Origin: Pseudofabraea citricarpa
Taxonomy: Eukaryota; Ascomycota; Leotiomycetes; Helotiales; Dermateaceae
Length of the DNA: 64,000 nucleotides
Direction of reading: 5' to 3'
Assembly (NCBI GenBank): GCA_029641185.1
Contig: JAPWGK010000002.1
Span: 2,542,001 to 2,606,000 of the forward strand
In this document: positions 43,784 through 55,143 of the stretch, in pieces
Position numbering within the stretch: the first letter of the stretch is position 1
Layout of the letters: the number at the start of each line of letters is the position of its first letter
Notes under the pieces: model-generated
Told to the model about the DNA's origin: nothing
The model's input: the letters and a program-made list of their open reading frames with translations, nothing else
The model's database searches: none
Translations under genes and position numbers: made by a program

Positions 43784-45623
43784 TCACGATCTGGCTTGAG
43801 TTCTTCCTCGTTCCTTTCCGCTCCGGATCGCTGGCGCTGAGATGTCTCGACGTACGCCAGCACCTTCTACCATCTGCTTGCGAGGTGTCATGGTTCCCTG
43901 TGCAAGACTTCTAGCTCGTCCTCTTCGCTCGCGGATCTGTGCTAGTGCTTCTTCTCTCGTCATTGTCGGGCTGAGTGGATTGAAGCCTGGCTTTGTGGTA
44001 GGGTCTACGATGGTGATTGGTGCCAGATCAGGTGGGTTGTTTAGAGGGATGCGGGTTGTTGTAGAGATGGTGTGGAATGTTGGGATCAAGGTTGCGATGT
44101 TCTCGGTAAGGTTGACAGTTGTGTCATAAGAATCATCTGAGGTCATGTTGTCGGAATCCATGGAGGGGCGCGAAGGATGAGATGAAGGTTGTGGTGCATC
44201 GAGAAGTGATTGCAGTGAGGCTCGGATGCTGGCATCTTGAATAATGGCCAATGCTGGTGGTTCACAGGAAGGGGACCGAGCATGGCATGGCGGGCCAACG
44301 TGATCCTCTACAGGTGGGGAGATGTTCATGGCCTTCTTGGTGGGGGACGAAGGCGACTTCTCGGGTGAGGGGATAGCTTTGAAGATTCCTTCTGCGGGGA
44401 TGAAGATGTGAGTCTGTTGTACTTCGCCGCTGCTCTCTGTCGAGGCTTCAATGATAACCTCTGTCGAGATCCCTGCTGAGATCACTGCAGTTTCGGGCAT
44501 GATCTCCTTGGCCGGAACTGAACTGGTAATATCAGAATGCTCTGACATACGGCTAACCAGGCGACACTCTGCCTCCAAAAACTCGATGCGGTCGTGAGCT
44601 CTGGCTGCATTCTGCCTCTCCCATTGCAGTAGCATCTTGATATCCTCCAATTCTTCCTCGCTTGCCGCAGATGACAAAATCGTCACCGGATCTAGGGATA
44701 TCCGTGCTTTCTTCGGTGACGCGAACTCGTCGCTCTCTGGTAATCTCGGAAGAGGTATACGACCCTCCGCAGCGATCCTGGCTATCTCTTCATTCTTTGC
44801 GACCATCCTTAGCGCATCTCGTTCCTGCTCCACGAGCTTGACCTTCTCCGCCATCTGTGCTAATTCTTCTTGTACTCCAACTAGTTGATATCGTGCCTCG
44901 AATGCTTCCTGTTCTCGGTTTTTGCTGCGTTGCTTTTCCGCATCAAAGTCGTTGGACACAATCTTGTGAGATAATCGAGCTGCTTTCAGTTCTTCCTGCA
45001 ACTTGACCATCATCGACTGCGACTTGAACGCCTCCTTGCGCAACCTGCGAACCTCCTTTTCCCATTCTGCTTTGGTATGCTGGTACTTCTCTCTGGATTG
45101 TCCGAGTTCCTCCTAGAGCGCATGTTAGTGGTGAGTCGGGGTTGGTGACAACCTTATCGCATACCTGTCTTGTTTCCAATTTCTGGCACACGATGAGCTC
45201 CCGGGCTTTTCCCTCGTCCAACTTCTTCATGAGCATGTTAACCTGCTGGCTCAGCTTCTTGACCTCACCCTCGTACTTCCGTAGTTCGCTCTTGGCAACG
45301 TCTCGTTGTTGGTCTGCTTCTCCTCGCGCTCGAACTGCCTCTTCCCTCCCCAGCATCGCGCGCTTCAGCTGTGCTGCCTGCTCCAACATCTTCTTGTCCT
45401 GCTGCGAAGCCCCTAGCGAGTTGAAGGCAGAGATTTTCTCGTGGACGGAGCTCTCGCGCGAGTGGTTTTCGCGGTATCGGCCGCCATTGAGGCTGCCCAT
45501 GGAGGGTGACGGCGGAAGATCATTTCGTCCTCGCTGCTGGTTGACACGGTCGGGGGAGATTTGGAAGAGAGGTGTCCCTGTCCCTGGCCCTGGAGAGGCA
45601 GAGAATCTGTGGGCTGGATCCAT
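43784..45623 (-). CDS. Cut12-like spindle pole body protein
   Basis: Exons 45623-45165 and 45112-43784; a 52-nt GT-AG intron; 595 residues. The ATG at 45623 (MDPAHRFSASPG) is preferred; the frame stays open upstream without conserved content. The N-terminal about 100 residues are disordered, then a long coiled coil runs from QQDKKMLEQAAQLKRAM through KLSQQVNMLMKKL, EELGQSREKYQHTKAEWE and QEELAQMAEKVKLVEQE. A second helical piece (LLQWERQNAARAHDRIEFLE) follows, then a Ser/Pro-rich region, ending with EALAQIRERRGRARSLAQG and TPRKQMVEG…RRDISAPA, a block I recall from proteins annotated as fungal Cut12. In fission yeast Cut12 docks Plo1 at the spindle pole and is needed for bipolar spindles. The assignment rests on this remembered C-terminal block plus the coiled-coil layout. 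Confidence 0.75.
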
Positions 45624-47792
45624 CAGCAAAACAGATGAATTGTGCGGTTTTATGTATGAGGATTTATGATGCGCATCTGCAAAACGGTGAGGTTCTTGTG
45701 GGATAGGAGTGTCGATATAGGTGGGTCGTGGTCGTGGTTGTGTGTGTTTACCTTTGAGTTTCACGCCGAAACAAAAGGTGGTTCGCACGGTGACGGATTT
45801 ATTGCCCTGGCGCCCGTATTATCAGGCACCAACCGAGCCTCGGACATCTCGGATCTGGAAGAATGCAAAAGTGAGGACACGGTCAGTCAGCACGGCGATG
45901 CACAGAACCCAGAGTTGGGACAGGTTGAGAGGGAGGAGGGGATGGGGGAAATGCACATGGCGGACATGTTCTCAATGATTTGTTAGAGTTAAAGGGGGTT
46001 TTCCGCATTCACAAGTTTGTCCTGTTTATGATCTATCGCAAACTGAAAGTTAGCTATAGGGTTCTTTGAATACCAGAACCGACTACATGGTCGACTTGAC
46101 AGGATATTGCAAACACAAAAGCCAACGGGAGAGGAAGGTTGAAGGTTGTGGGATTATCGACACAAATAAATGTTAGTCTATTTGATTTGATTAACATAGC
46201 TATTCGAAAGGGACAGTTAGTTAGTTCTGTGTAGGCAGGTAGAACAAGGAATATATACCGAGGACGACTTCGGCCCGGTAACCGGTAAAGGTCGAATTAC
46301 AAGTAGTTGATCCACAACAGAGATGTGTTGATTGAAGGAGTTACTTTTTATATTGATAATTACTCGGGAGTAAGTTTAAGAGCAGTATTAATTTTTCCAT
46401 GTATCAAAACGAGTTCCAAAGAAAGAGGGATATTATCGTGATTGAGGGACAAAAAGAGTTGTTGGTCGGTCGGTCGGTTGGTTATTGCTTGACAATTGAA
46501 TCAACAAGTCGACAAGTAGTTTGAAGGCAGAATAGTAAACAAACAAGCCAGAGTCAACTCTTCCATTCTTGGGGGCCAGCCCCCAAACCCCCATTGCGCT
46601 GCGCGGCCGTGGGGGAGATTGGGAAAGGCTGTGGTGGTTGACGACTTCGTCCATCGCTTCACTTGTTGGCGCATCACAACCCGACGCAAGCAGGACTCGG
46701 AAGCAGGTGGTACGCCATAAATAGAGTTGGCTGTACTAAGCTGAGATGGACGGAGACGACGGTCGAGGACAAGTAGACTTCGACTTGACACTCAATACTG
46801 TGGTGAAACGTGTCTTGAAGGAGGGTGCTGAGTGAGATGCGGTGTTGTCTGTTAATTGTCAAGCAGGGAGGTAGATAGATAGAAGATAGTGATCATGTCT
46901 GTTGTCTCGGGGACACATGAGACCCATAACTGGAAGCTCGGAGCCAAATCTGCAAGCAGCCCAATTGCTGGACATGCAATTCAGTGCAATTTGCAAAGAA
47001 GCATGGGGGGGAGAGCGGGTAGAAGTACAAAATACGTCGGTCAGCATCTGGGGCCGGTTCCCCCAACGGACCCCGGCCTAGACGACCTAACCTGCACCTA
47101 AGCTTGCTCACGTGCCCAGTGCTTCTCCGAGAATTTCCTTGGGAGGATGGGGATGGTTGGGAAGAGGGACGAGGGAGGATGGAGGGTGGACGGCGTCGCC
47201 GTCTATGAGACACCGAGAGACGCCAGAAGAGAGATAGAGAGCGTTAGGACGCTGTAGGATAGTGTCTAGTATTACCTAGGTAGAGAGTCGGAAGCGCTAT
47301 CAGAGCAGAAGTATAGGCTCTCGAGTGGAGGACAAGACTGCCATCTGAAGACACCGAGGGGAGAGATAGGGAGCCTCTCCAGTGCCCACTGCCCACTGCC
47401 CAGGTCCTCCTCAGCTCCGAACCCACCTGCACAAGGAGCGAAACCCACTGTTTCCCGGGCTTCAGTGGGCTTCAGTGGGCTTCAGTGGGCTTCAGTGGGC
47501 GAGCACACCTAAACCAAACTAAAAGCCAGCCCCTATTTCTGGGCCTCAGGCGGCAGCCCGCTGGAGTTTTTGCGCGGGCCCCACAATAAATTCGGTTGGC
47601 GAGGCATCGCTCGGGACAAATCGTTAGAAAATTTGCGCTAGCGACCAGTTAAGAACCTGGCTTCATCCTCAAAATCTTTTTCTTCATACCTCCATCTTCC
47701 CATCCCATCCCATCTCCATCTCCTCTCAGCCTCTTTTCATCTTCTTAATACCATCTCCCCTCAGTCCTTGATCTGTGATCACTACCGCAAAC
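45624..47792. other. Divergent spacer between Cut12-like gene and ADP/ATP carrier
   Basis: 2.2 kb carrying both promoters. Short repeats include (ggtc)n near 46466-46480, cagtgcccactgcccactgccc near 47380-47402 and the ttcagtgggc array. The bases just upstream of the carrier are pyrimidine-rich (about 47665-47765), as is common for highly expressed fungal genes. No additional gene is supported. Confidence 0.55.
47461..47500. repeat. 10-bp tandem repeat, four copies
   Basis: Four perfect copies of ttcagtgggc about 290 bp upstream of the ADP/ATP carrier ATG. Confidence 0.95.
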
Positions 47793-49339
47793 ATGTCAAA
47801 CGAGCCTCCAGTCAAGCAGAGCGTCATGGGTGTCCCGTACGTATTCCCCATCTCATCAGCCATCGCAATGTGCAAGCCCTCAATGGACAATTGCATAACA
47901 TCTCCATCTTCATCGAGTATCCGCAGGACATCGCAAGCCGCAATTGGCACCAGTCAATTGGATTCGCATTACAAAAAGAATGGGAATTGGCTGCGCGGCT
48001 CCTCTGGGCGCTTGATGGGATGTGGATGAAAATTTGTCCATTTCGGAATACCATCAGGAACAGCAAGCTAACATCGCATCTCTAGACCCTTCGTTATTGA
48101 TTTCTTGAGTACGTCTGCCATCTCCAGCACTTCCGAGCGTTATCGCCGTCATTGACGGCCATTGACATCGAGGGATCTGGACACGAATTCACTACGCAAC
48201 ACATGCTGACCAGCGATAACAGTGGGTGGTGTCTCCGCTGCCGTCTCCAAGACTGCCGCTGCTCCTATCGAGCGTGTCAAGCTCCTGATCCAAAACCAAG
48301 TACGTTCTTTCCCTGCTGCCCTGGCTATCTCATCAAATCTGCACAGTCGCTACGGTCGGCGCCCCGATTGCGCAGCCAGATCCAAACACCGAGATTGGCG
48401 ATCGATCTGCGCAATCGCATGGCAGACATCAACCATTTCACTCAAACTTTATCTGCATTCCACAACAGTAACTAACACCATGGCCTTTAGGATGAGATGT
48501 TGAAGACTGGCCGTCTTGACAGAAAATACGATGGTATCGTCGAGTGCTTCCGTCGTGTCACCGCACAGGAGGGTGTTGCATCTCTCTGGAGAGGAAACAC
48601 TGCCAACGTCATCCGTTATTTCCCAACCCAAGCCTTGAACTTCGCTTTCCGTGATACCTACAAGTCCATGTTCGCCTTCAAGAAGGAGCGTGATGGATAC
48701 GCCAAGTGGATGGCCGGTAACTTGGCTTCCGGTGGAGTAAGCTATCCCACACCCACCGCTCTTTGATCCGTGCTAACAAACATCGAGGCTGCTGGTGCCA
48801 CTTCCCTGCTCTTCGTCTACTCCCTCGATTACGCCCGTACCCGTCTTGCCAACGACAACAAGTCTGCCAAGACCGGTGGTGAGCGTCAATTCAACGGTCT
48901 GATCGATGTCTACAAGAAGACCCTTGCCTCCGATGGTATCACTGGTCTTTACCGTGGTTTCGGTCCTTCCGTCGCTGGTATCGTCGTTTACCGTGGTCTC
49001 TACTTCGGAATGTACGATTCCATCAAGCCTGTCCTCCTTGTCGGTCCTCTTGAGGGTAACTTCCTTGCTTCTTTCGCTCTCGGATGGGGTGTCACCACTG
49101 GTGCTGGTATCGCTTCTTACCCATTGGATACTATCCGTCGTCGTATGATGATGACCTCCGGTGAGGCCGTCAAGTACAAGTCTTCCCTCGATGCTGGTCG
49201 CCAAATCGTCGCCAAGGAGGGTGTCAAGTCTCTCTTCAAGGGTGCTGGAGCCAACATTCTCCGTGGTGTCGCCGGTGCCGGTGTCTTGTCCATCTACGAT
49301 CAAATGCAGGTCTTGATGTTCGGAAAGGCATTCAAGTAG
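47793..49339 (+). CDS. Mitochondrial ADP/ATP carrier
   Basis: Five exons: 47793-47836, 48086-48108, 48223-48299, 48491-48736 and 48788-49339, giving 313 residues. Exon two is a 23-nt microexon (encoding part of PPFVIDFLM). The protein has three mitochondrial-carrier repeats: [20 protein letters not shown], then [17 protein letters not shown] with [13 protein letters not shown], and GLYRGFGPS with [10 protein letters not shown]. The RRRMMM signature (residues 247-252, nt 49136-49153) is specific for ADP/ATP carriers. It exchanges cytosolic ADP for matrix ATP across the inner mitochondrial membrane. Codons are strongly biased to C/T-ending choices (GGT, GCC, CGT, TCC), as expected for high expression. 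Introns are concentrated in the 5' third, the first being 249 nt. Confidence 0.98.
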
Positions 49340-50175
49340 AGGATTCTCCCGAGGTTGTGTTGATAGGTGACGTGGTGGATGATGATAATGCGAGTGGGAG
49401 GTTGTCGGATGTGGTAGAGCCGGTTGGGCAGATGGAAGCTGTTACAGACATCGATTGCTATGGTCTGGAGCGGCTTGCAGAGGCATGGGGGTGTTCCCGG
49501 TGTCACTGTTGTACTTTATTACCTAGGCAATTTTCCTGATGTGTTCCCTTGCTACTGCTTCACTCGATCCTTCTTTCATAAAGGTCTTGGTTTTTTTCTG
49601 CATGCTTCCATAGATTTTGCGAAGAAGGGGCTCTGTGAAAACTCGAATGGAAAACGTTCAATTTATCCTTTGGCATCTGGTATTGTGACATGCGCTTCTT
49701 GAAGTTGGACATCAGTATTGAATTCATAGTCGCACTCTATCTGTTCTTGCGGAGTATATCCTCCAGCTTCATTGGGGTGATGTTTGAAGCTAATGGCGGT
49801 GCCCAATCGATTGACCGGTCGCTGGCTGCCAACAATTCCCAGAACTCGCCACAACGGTAACGACCAGGGGGCCACAACCTCCAACGTCATTTTGAGACTG
49901 TGGCAGAGCGTGGACTGGCTCAATTGAGCATCGCTGCATGTAACACACCACACGGTACAGGAAGAATCGGTGAAGATCCAAGTATTTTCGGATGTCCCAT
50001 GTGCTAGGAGATGCAGTACCGTACTTTTTCTTTTCCCTTCTCAGTCGAGCTCAGACCCTTGCAGCATATGAGCTCATGGCTTTATTCTTTCCCCATATCT
50101 TCCCCATGTTTCCCCTCGTGGGGTTCCTGAATGCGCCTCTTGCTCCAGCATGAAAAAGATCAGAACCGTCTAAGC
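49340..50175. other. Spacer after ADP/ATP carrier
   Basis: Includes the carrier's 3' UTR and the next promoter. One minus-strand frame is listed separately as a weak candidate; otherwise no coding content is evident. A short upstream ATG frame (ATGAAAAAG…TAA, 50151-50184) overlaps the next start. Confidence 0.5.
49663..49890 (-). CDS. Possible small hypothetical protein
   Basis: A 75-residue frame from ATG at 49890 (MTLEVVAPWSLPLWRV) to TAA at 49663, with a polar C-terminal half (FKHHPNEAGGYTPQEQIE). The composition looks protein-like, but there is no domain, no intron support and the frame is antisense to the downstream flank of the carrier. It may be chance. Confidence 0.2.
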   Translation of the reverse strand: MTLEVVAPWSLPLWRVLGIVGSQRPVNRLGTAISFKHHPNEAGGYTPQEQIECDYEFNTDVQLQEAHVTIPDAKG

Positions 50176-52257
50176 ATGCGTTCGTTCTTGAAGTTATACA
50201 TTCGTTTGGCCCTTCTCACCATCAGTGTCGCGCAGTCGCTGGACCAGGATAACATCACTCTACAAGCTCCCGTTGTTGCGGTACCGAGTCAGCATTGGTG
50301 ATTTGACCTCTTTAACATTAAGAGGGGAATATTGCTAATGCTCTATTAGGGAGGGAGTGGATGGTACTTGGAGTACGTTCGAGATCCGCGTCGGTACGCC
50401 TGCAACAACTGTACGAGTGCTCCCTGCAACGAGCTGGCAGGAAGTATGGGCGGTTTGGGCCACTGCTGATGGTGTGTGCAATACAACGGCTGGCGTGGAT
50501 GAGAATTGTGAAGATGAGCGTGGAGGAGTCGTCAATCTCGATTCGACCTCTTCGACCTGGGAAGCCTCGACACAAAATTTCTTAGGCTGGAATACAGATC
50601 TGGGGTATGAGGGACAGGCGCAATATGGTGAGCTTGATAAATCAGATGGAAGTGGACGAGGCTGACTGGGACAGGTTTTGATACGGTTGGTTTGGGATAT
50701 ACTACTGACGATGGGCCAACTCTTCCTCATCAGATCATCGCCGAGATCCAGTCCCAGAGCTTCTTTCTGGGTCAACTTGGTTTGGGTTTTCAACCTACAA
50801 ACTTCTCGACGTATGGGAATCCTCAAGCGAGTTTCTCAGAGACCCTCTATTCCAATGGAACTATATCGAGTCGAAGCTGGAGTTATACTGCTGGAGCATA
50901 TTATCGGTTGAAGAGTGTCTTTGGCCAATTAATCTTTGGAGGGTATGATGCAAACAGGTTTACGCCCAACGATGTCATCTTTACCATGACGGGGGATAAT
51001 CTTCGAGATATTGTGGTCACCATCCGCTCTATTACTTCTACGACATCTTCTGGGAATACGACTTTGATGTCCGAACCCGAGTTCACCTTCATCGATTCTA
51101 CAGTTCCTGAATTATGGCTTCCAGTCGAAGTCTGTGAGGCTTTCGAGTCAGCATTTGGTCTGGAGCTGGATAGTGATTCGGGTCTATACCTCATCAACTC
51201 ATCTACGCACGACAACATTGTGGACATGGATCCGAACATCACCATCACGCTCGCAGACCAGAAGACTGGTGGTCAAAGTACTGATATTGTCTTACCATAT
51301 TCGGCGTTTGATCTGAACGTCTCAGCACCTATCTATAATGGATCGTCTTTGTATTTCCCGATTAGGCGAGCAAGCGACTCGACACAGTACACATTGGGTC
51401 GAACGTTCCTCCAGGAAGCTTATGTCACAACTCATTACAACAGTCGGACTTTCAATGTAAGCCAGTGTGTTTTCTCTGATGATACATCAGAGCACATCCT
51501 CGCTCTACCATCTGTTCTCCCTTCGCCAACAAACACAAGTTCCAGCCCCGATCCGAACGACACAGAAACAAGCAGCGACCCATCCTCAAAATCCTCCAAA
51601 CTGAGCGGAGGAGCTATAGCCGGGATAGTGATCGGGACCGTCGGCGGCCTCACAATCCTCGGCCTCCTAATTTTCTTCTGTCTCCGACGACGACGTCGAA
51701 GTCACAATCTCAAAGACCCCAGCCGTCCCACAACACCGGTCGTAGAAATCGACACGGGGAAACGCATCGAGCCAAACGGGTCGTCCGCATACACAGCTCA
51801 AGCGTCTGCCTTCACGCACGAAGCAGGCGGGAGGGCCGTAGCGCCGCAGTTCGAGATGGGCGGGAACCCAATCATGCACCCGCAAGAGCTCGAGGCTGAC
51901 GTGCCGCTCTTTCCTGGCCACACGGCCTCGCCGCCCCTCAACGGGCCGAGCGACTCTTCCCATGGGACGGGCGTCAGTTCCATGTCGCCCGTTGGCGAGG
52001 AGCAGCATGTTGCTCCTGCAGAGCTGAGCGGTGGCGGCATGCGGAATCTTGACCGGGGAAATGACTTCGAGGTCGTCAGCCCGACGAGCCCCACGGTTCC
52101 CGGGGCTGGATTCGCGGGCGGCCAGACTGGAGGCCGGCATGGGAATGGGAATCCCGAAACTGTGGCTGCGAGTCCTGTGAGTAATACTACGGATAGTCCT
52201 CGGACGCCGGTCAGGAGGAGCTATGGCGGGAGCCGGTTTGAGGAGAGGTGGAGTTGA
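50176..52257 (+). CDS. Membrane-anchored pepsin-like protein lacking a catalytic Asp
   Basis: Exons 50176-50297, 50350-50627 and 50675-52257 (introns 52 and 47 nt, GT-AG); 660 residues. A signal peptide (MRSFLKLYIRLALLTISVAQ) is followed by an A1-peptidase-like ectodomain: TFEIRVGTPATTVRVLP, GLGYTTDDG, LGQLGLGFQPTNFST and FGQLIFGGYD, plus a late LGRTFLQEAYV. At the first active-site position, where DTGS is expected, the sequence is ATSWQEVW; the second is FIDSTVPELWLP, keeping Asp but losing Gly. Proteolysis is therefore unlikely. A membrane segment (AGIVIGTVGGLTILGLLIFF) and an RRRRR stop-transfer follow, then about 190 disordered cytoplasmic residues. The layout resembles a single-pass surface receptor or sensor built on a pepsin fold; that reading is inference. 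Confidence 0.8.
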
Positions 52258-52710
52258 GTTGATTTTTGATCTTGATGTTTCTTTTTGGATGGAAAGACGG
52301 AAGGGAAATGAGGAGGGGAGGAATCATATATACCCTGTTCTTGTGACGGAGCTTGGAAACAGACATGGAGTTTCTCTTTTTGTAGAATAGGAAATAAGAG
52401 AGGGAGATATAGGGAGAAACGTAAATAATATATACATACATACGTATATGAAGTACTTGGTTAAGCATATACTTGTGTAATACTTGAATGTTTTTAATGC
52501 TACTTGTGATTTGATATCAACTGAGATACAAATTATATTAAGTAATTAAGAGTATCCTAATTATTTATCTTTCCAAAAAAGCTTAGACCCTTTGGTGGTG
52601 ATTAGATTTTAGAATGAGTGTAAGCATAATATCACGGATGATGTGTGCTATTAAGTGCGAGTGCACATTGAGCTGTGCAGAACTTTTCGCCACGCAGCTA
52701 TATCAAAAAC
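52258..52710. other. Convergent AT-rich spacer
   Basis: 3' flanks of two convergent genes; AT-rich with TATA-like repeats (tatatacatacatacgtatat near 52430). No gene seen. Confidence 0.6.
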
Positions 52711-55143
52711 TCACAGATCCCCCCAATCCTCACGGATCACAATGCCGCCCTTCAGGCCGACCATGAAGACCGTAGCCTGGATATTGACATCGGGCAAGAG
52801 CGGGATGATGCTGCAATCGACGACCCTGAGCCGATCAACGCCATAGACGCGCAGCCTGGCATCCACCACGCCGCCGTCGGCCTCTGGCAGCATCTGCACC
52901 GTCCCCGACGCGTGCCAGTTCGGGATGGTGTTCGCTCTGACGTACTCGAGGATGGCGGCGTCGTCGTCGTCGCGCACCGTCGCCCCAGGACTCACTTCTC
53001 CGTTCTGCTCCCCGACGGTCAGCGCTGAGAGTGCTGGGTGCGCGAGGATCTTGCGTAGGTATCGGAATGCGTGGATGGCCATTATCCCGTCTGTGGGGTG
53101 CGCGTAGTACTGTTGTGGGGAGTGGTGGTTAGCTGGGATATATGAGGCATGGATGTTTACTTCGGATGGTGCGTGATTCACTCATCTGCGTGGACTTCTT
53201 TCTTTCAAGACGTGGAGCCTTTGCATACATATACATATACAGAAATACATACATTTGGATTAATAATCGGCAGATCAGCAACCGAGCTGGACTTCAGAGT
53301 AACATTCCCACGCGAGAGAGCGACGAGACCCGACGCCGTAAGCGAGATGTACGACTCGTTGGCCCTGGGGATATAGAAGGGCGTCGGCCCAGCAGGGTAG
53401 AAGATGGACTCGTAGAGGTACTCGATGTGTGACTGGTTTGTGAGGTTCTGCGCGATGACTTCCTGTGCGCCGATCGACTCCAGCTCGGCGTTCGATAGCA
53501 TCTGGAAGCCGTTCGTTATGCCCGACGGCGCCGTGTACGGACCGCTCAGATTGCCGTAGAACTCGGCTTGCGCTTCTTGGATGCTCGCGAAATTCGCACT
53601 CATCTGTGCGGTGGATGATTCGGGTGCTACGGTCGCCATGATGCTGAAGGCGGAGTGGTCGTTTAGACTGTATGTGTAGATGAGTAAGTAAGTAACACTA
53701 AGTCGCTTGCACCACCACCGTCACCACCACCACCATCGTTGCTGCTGTCTTACGTGTTTGCATGGAAACTTACTGCTGCCCGATATTTTCATTGATCCTC
53801 ACAGGGCTTATCCCGAATTTGGCCAGCTCTGCAGAAGGGCCTATTCCCTACACCGGAGCATCAGCAAGCTATAAAACCTCACCCGAGACAGAGACGGACA
53901 GAGAGCATGAGAAGCTGAGGAGACTGAAAGGCGCCCGAGCTCAAGATGACCTCCTTCCTCGCCGTGACGCTATGCAGCAAGCTAGTCTTCTGATCGATGA
54001 AGACCACGCCCGTCGCCGTGCTGTTCTCAGTCAGGATCTGAGAGACGCGCGCGGAGTGCAGGACGTTCAGATTCGGCCGGTACGCGGCGCGCTTCTTGTA
54101 GAAGGCATCATAGCTCGAGCTGCGCCGGTACGTCGCATCGATCGTGGCCGTGCCCTGCTTGACACCCGTGCCGTTCCCCGTATTGAGATCGTCGACGATG
54201 GGGATGTTGGCCGCTTCGGCGCACGCGCGGATGAAGGCGATGCTCGAGTCGGGCACGAAGCCTTGGAACCCGATCTCCAGCGGCCCGTCCGAGTACGCGC
54301 TCGGCTCCCACGTCTGGAAACTCTGGTCGAACCCCCGGTTCGCGTTCGGCGGGTTGAAGTGCGTGTTCTGCAACCCCCGTGTTAGCACAATGTGTCGACT
54401 AGCTGCTTGCTCGCTTAATCGGAACTTCAACCTCCCTTCACGAATAGCGGGTACACGTCTTCCCATCCCCAGCCGGGGTTTCCCAGTTCAACCCATCTGT
54501 CGTAGATGCTGGCGCTCCCTCGGGCGTAGTAGAATCCATTGATGGCACTACTACCGCCGAGTCCCCTACCTCCTGTATCAGGTTAGACGAGCAAAAACCG
54601 AGAGGGATAAATATTCCCAGAAACAGAACTAGAACCAGTGATATTACATTACGAGGGGGAAACGAGAGGAGAAGACGCACGAAGATACGAAAGTATGCGT
54701 CCACCAAGATGTTCCTGCGGAACCGTGAGGAAAGCCCAGTCAATCGCAGTTCCTAAAGCACCATCTAGCGCGCGAGCTCTCGAGGGCGAGCAGGTCTCTG
54801 TGCCGTACCTTTGAGGAACTGGTTGCCTCCAGGGGTTTCATAAGCGGCGACGACGCTCGGCTCCGGTCCTTCTTCTAGAACGAGAACCCTCTGGTTCCCG
54901 GACTCGGACAGCTGGTTCGCTACCACAAGACCTGCTGTGCCTCCTAGAATGGGCCATGTCAGAATTCGCCGTCTTATGTCTAAGTTCGATGACAACTGTA
55001 CCTCCGCAAATTATGAAATCGTACTCGTCTTGAACTACCTGCCGCGTGATCCGCTTGAGGGTGGCTGCTGAAGACCCGTGAGACATCAGAATAATTGGGA
55101 GCAAGCTCCATACGGCACCACGGATAAGCGTTGGATACCACAT
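52711..55143 (-). CDS. Secreted GMC-family FAD oxidoreductase
   Basis: Eight exons: 55143-55002, 54943-54809, 54752-54681, 54572-54442, 54367-53900, 53847-53774, 53667-53253 and 53109-52711; all introns are GT-AG, phases agree, 611 residues. A signal peptide (MWYPTLIRGAVWSLLPIILM) precedes the dinucleotide fold DFIICGGGTAGLVVANQLSE (joined across intron one). GMC signature one is around RGRGLGGSSAINGFYYARG; signature two is around SSGAFQSPQLLMLSGIGP (joined across intron five). Near the C-terminus NWHASGT (His about 545) and LLPDVNIQAT (Asn about 588) supply the catalytic His and second active-site residue, with Asn as in many alcohol and aryl-alcohol oxidases. The family oxidises alcohols, sugars or choline, often giving hydrogen peroxide. 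Substrate cannot be read from sequence. The dense intron pattern makes naive frame calls misleading here. Confidence 0.93.

Noticed and set aside
48773..49303. 176-codon minus-strand frame
   Set aside because: Antisense shadow of the ADP/ATP carrier, generated by its biased codon usage.
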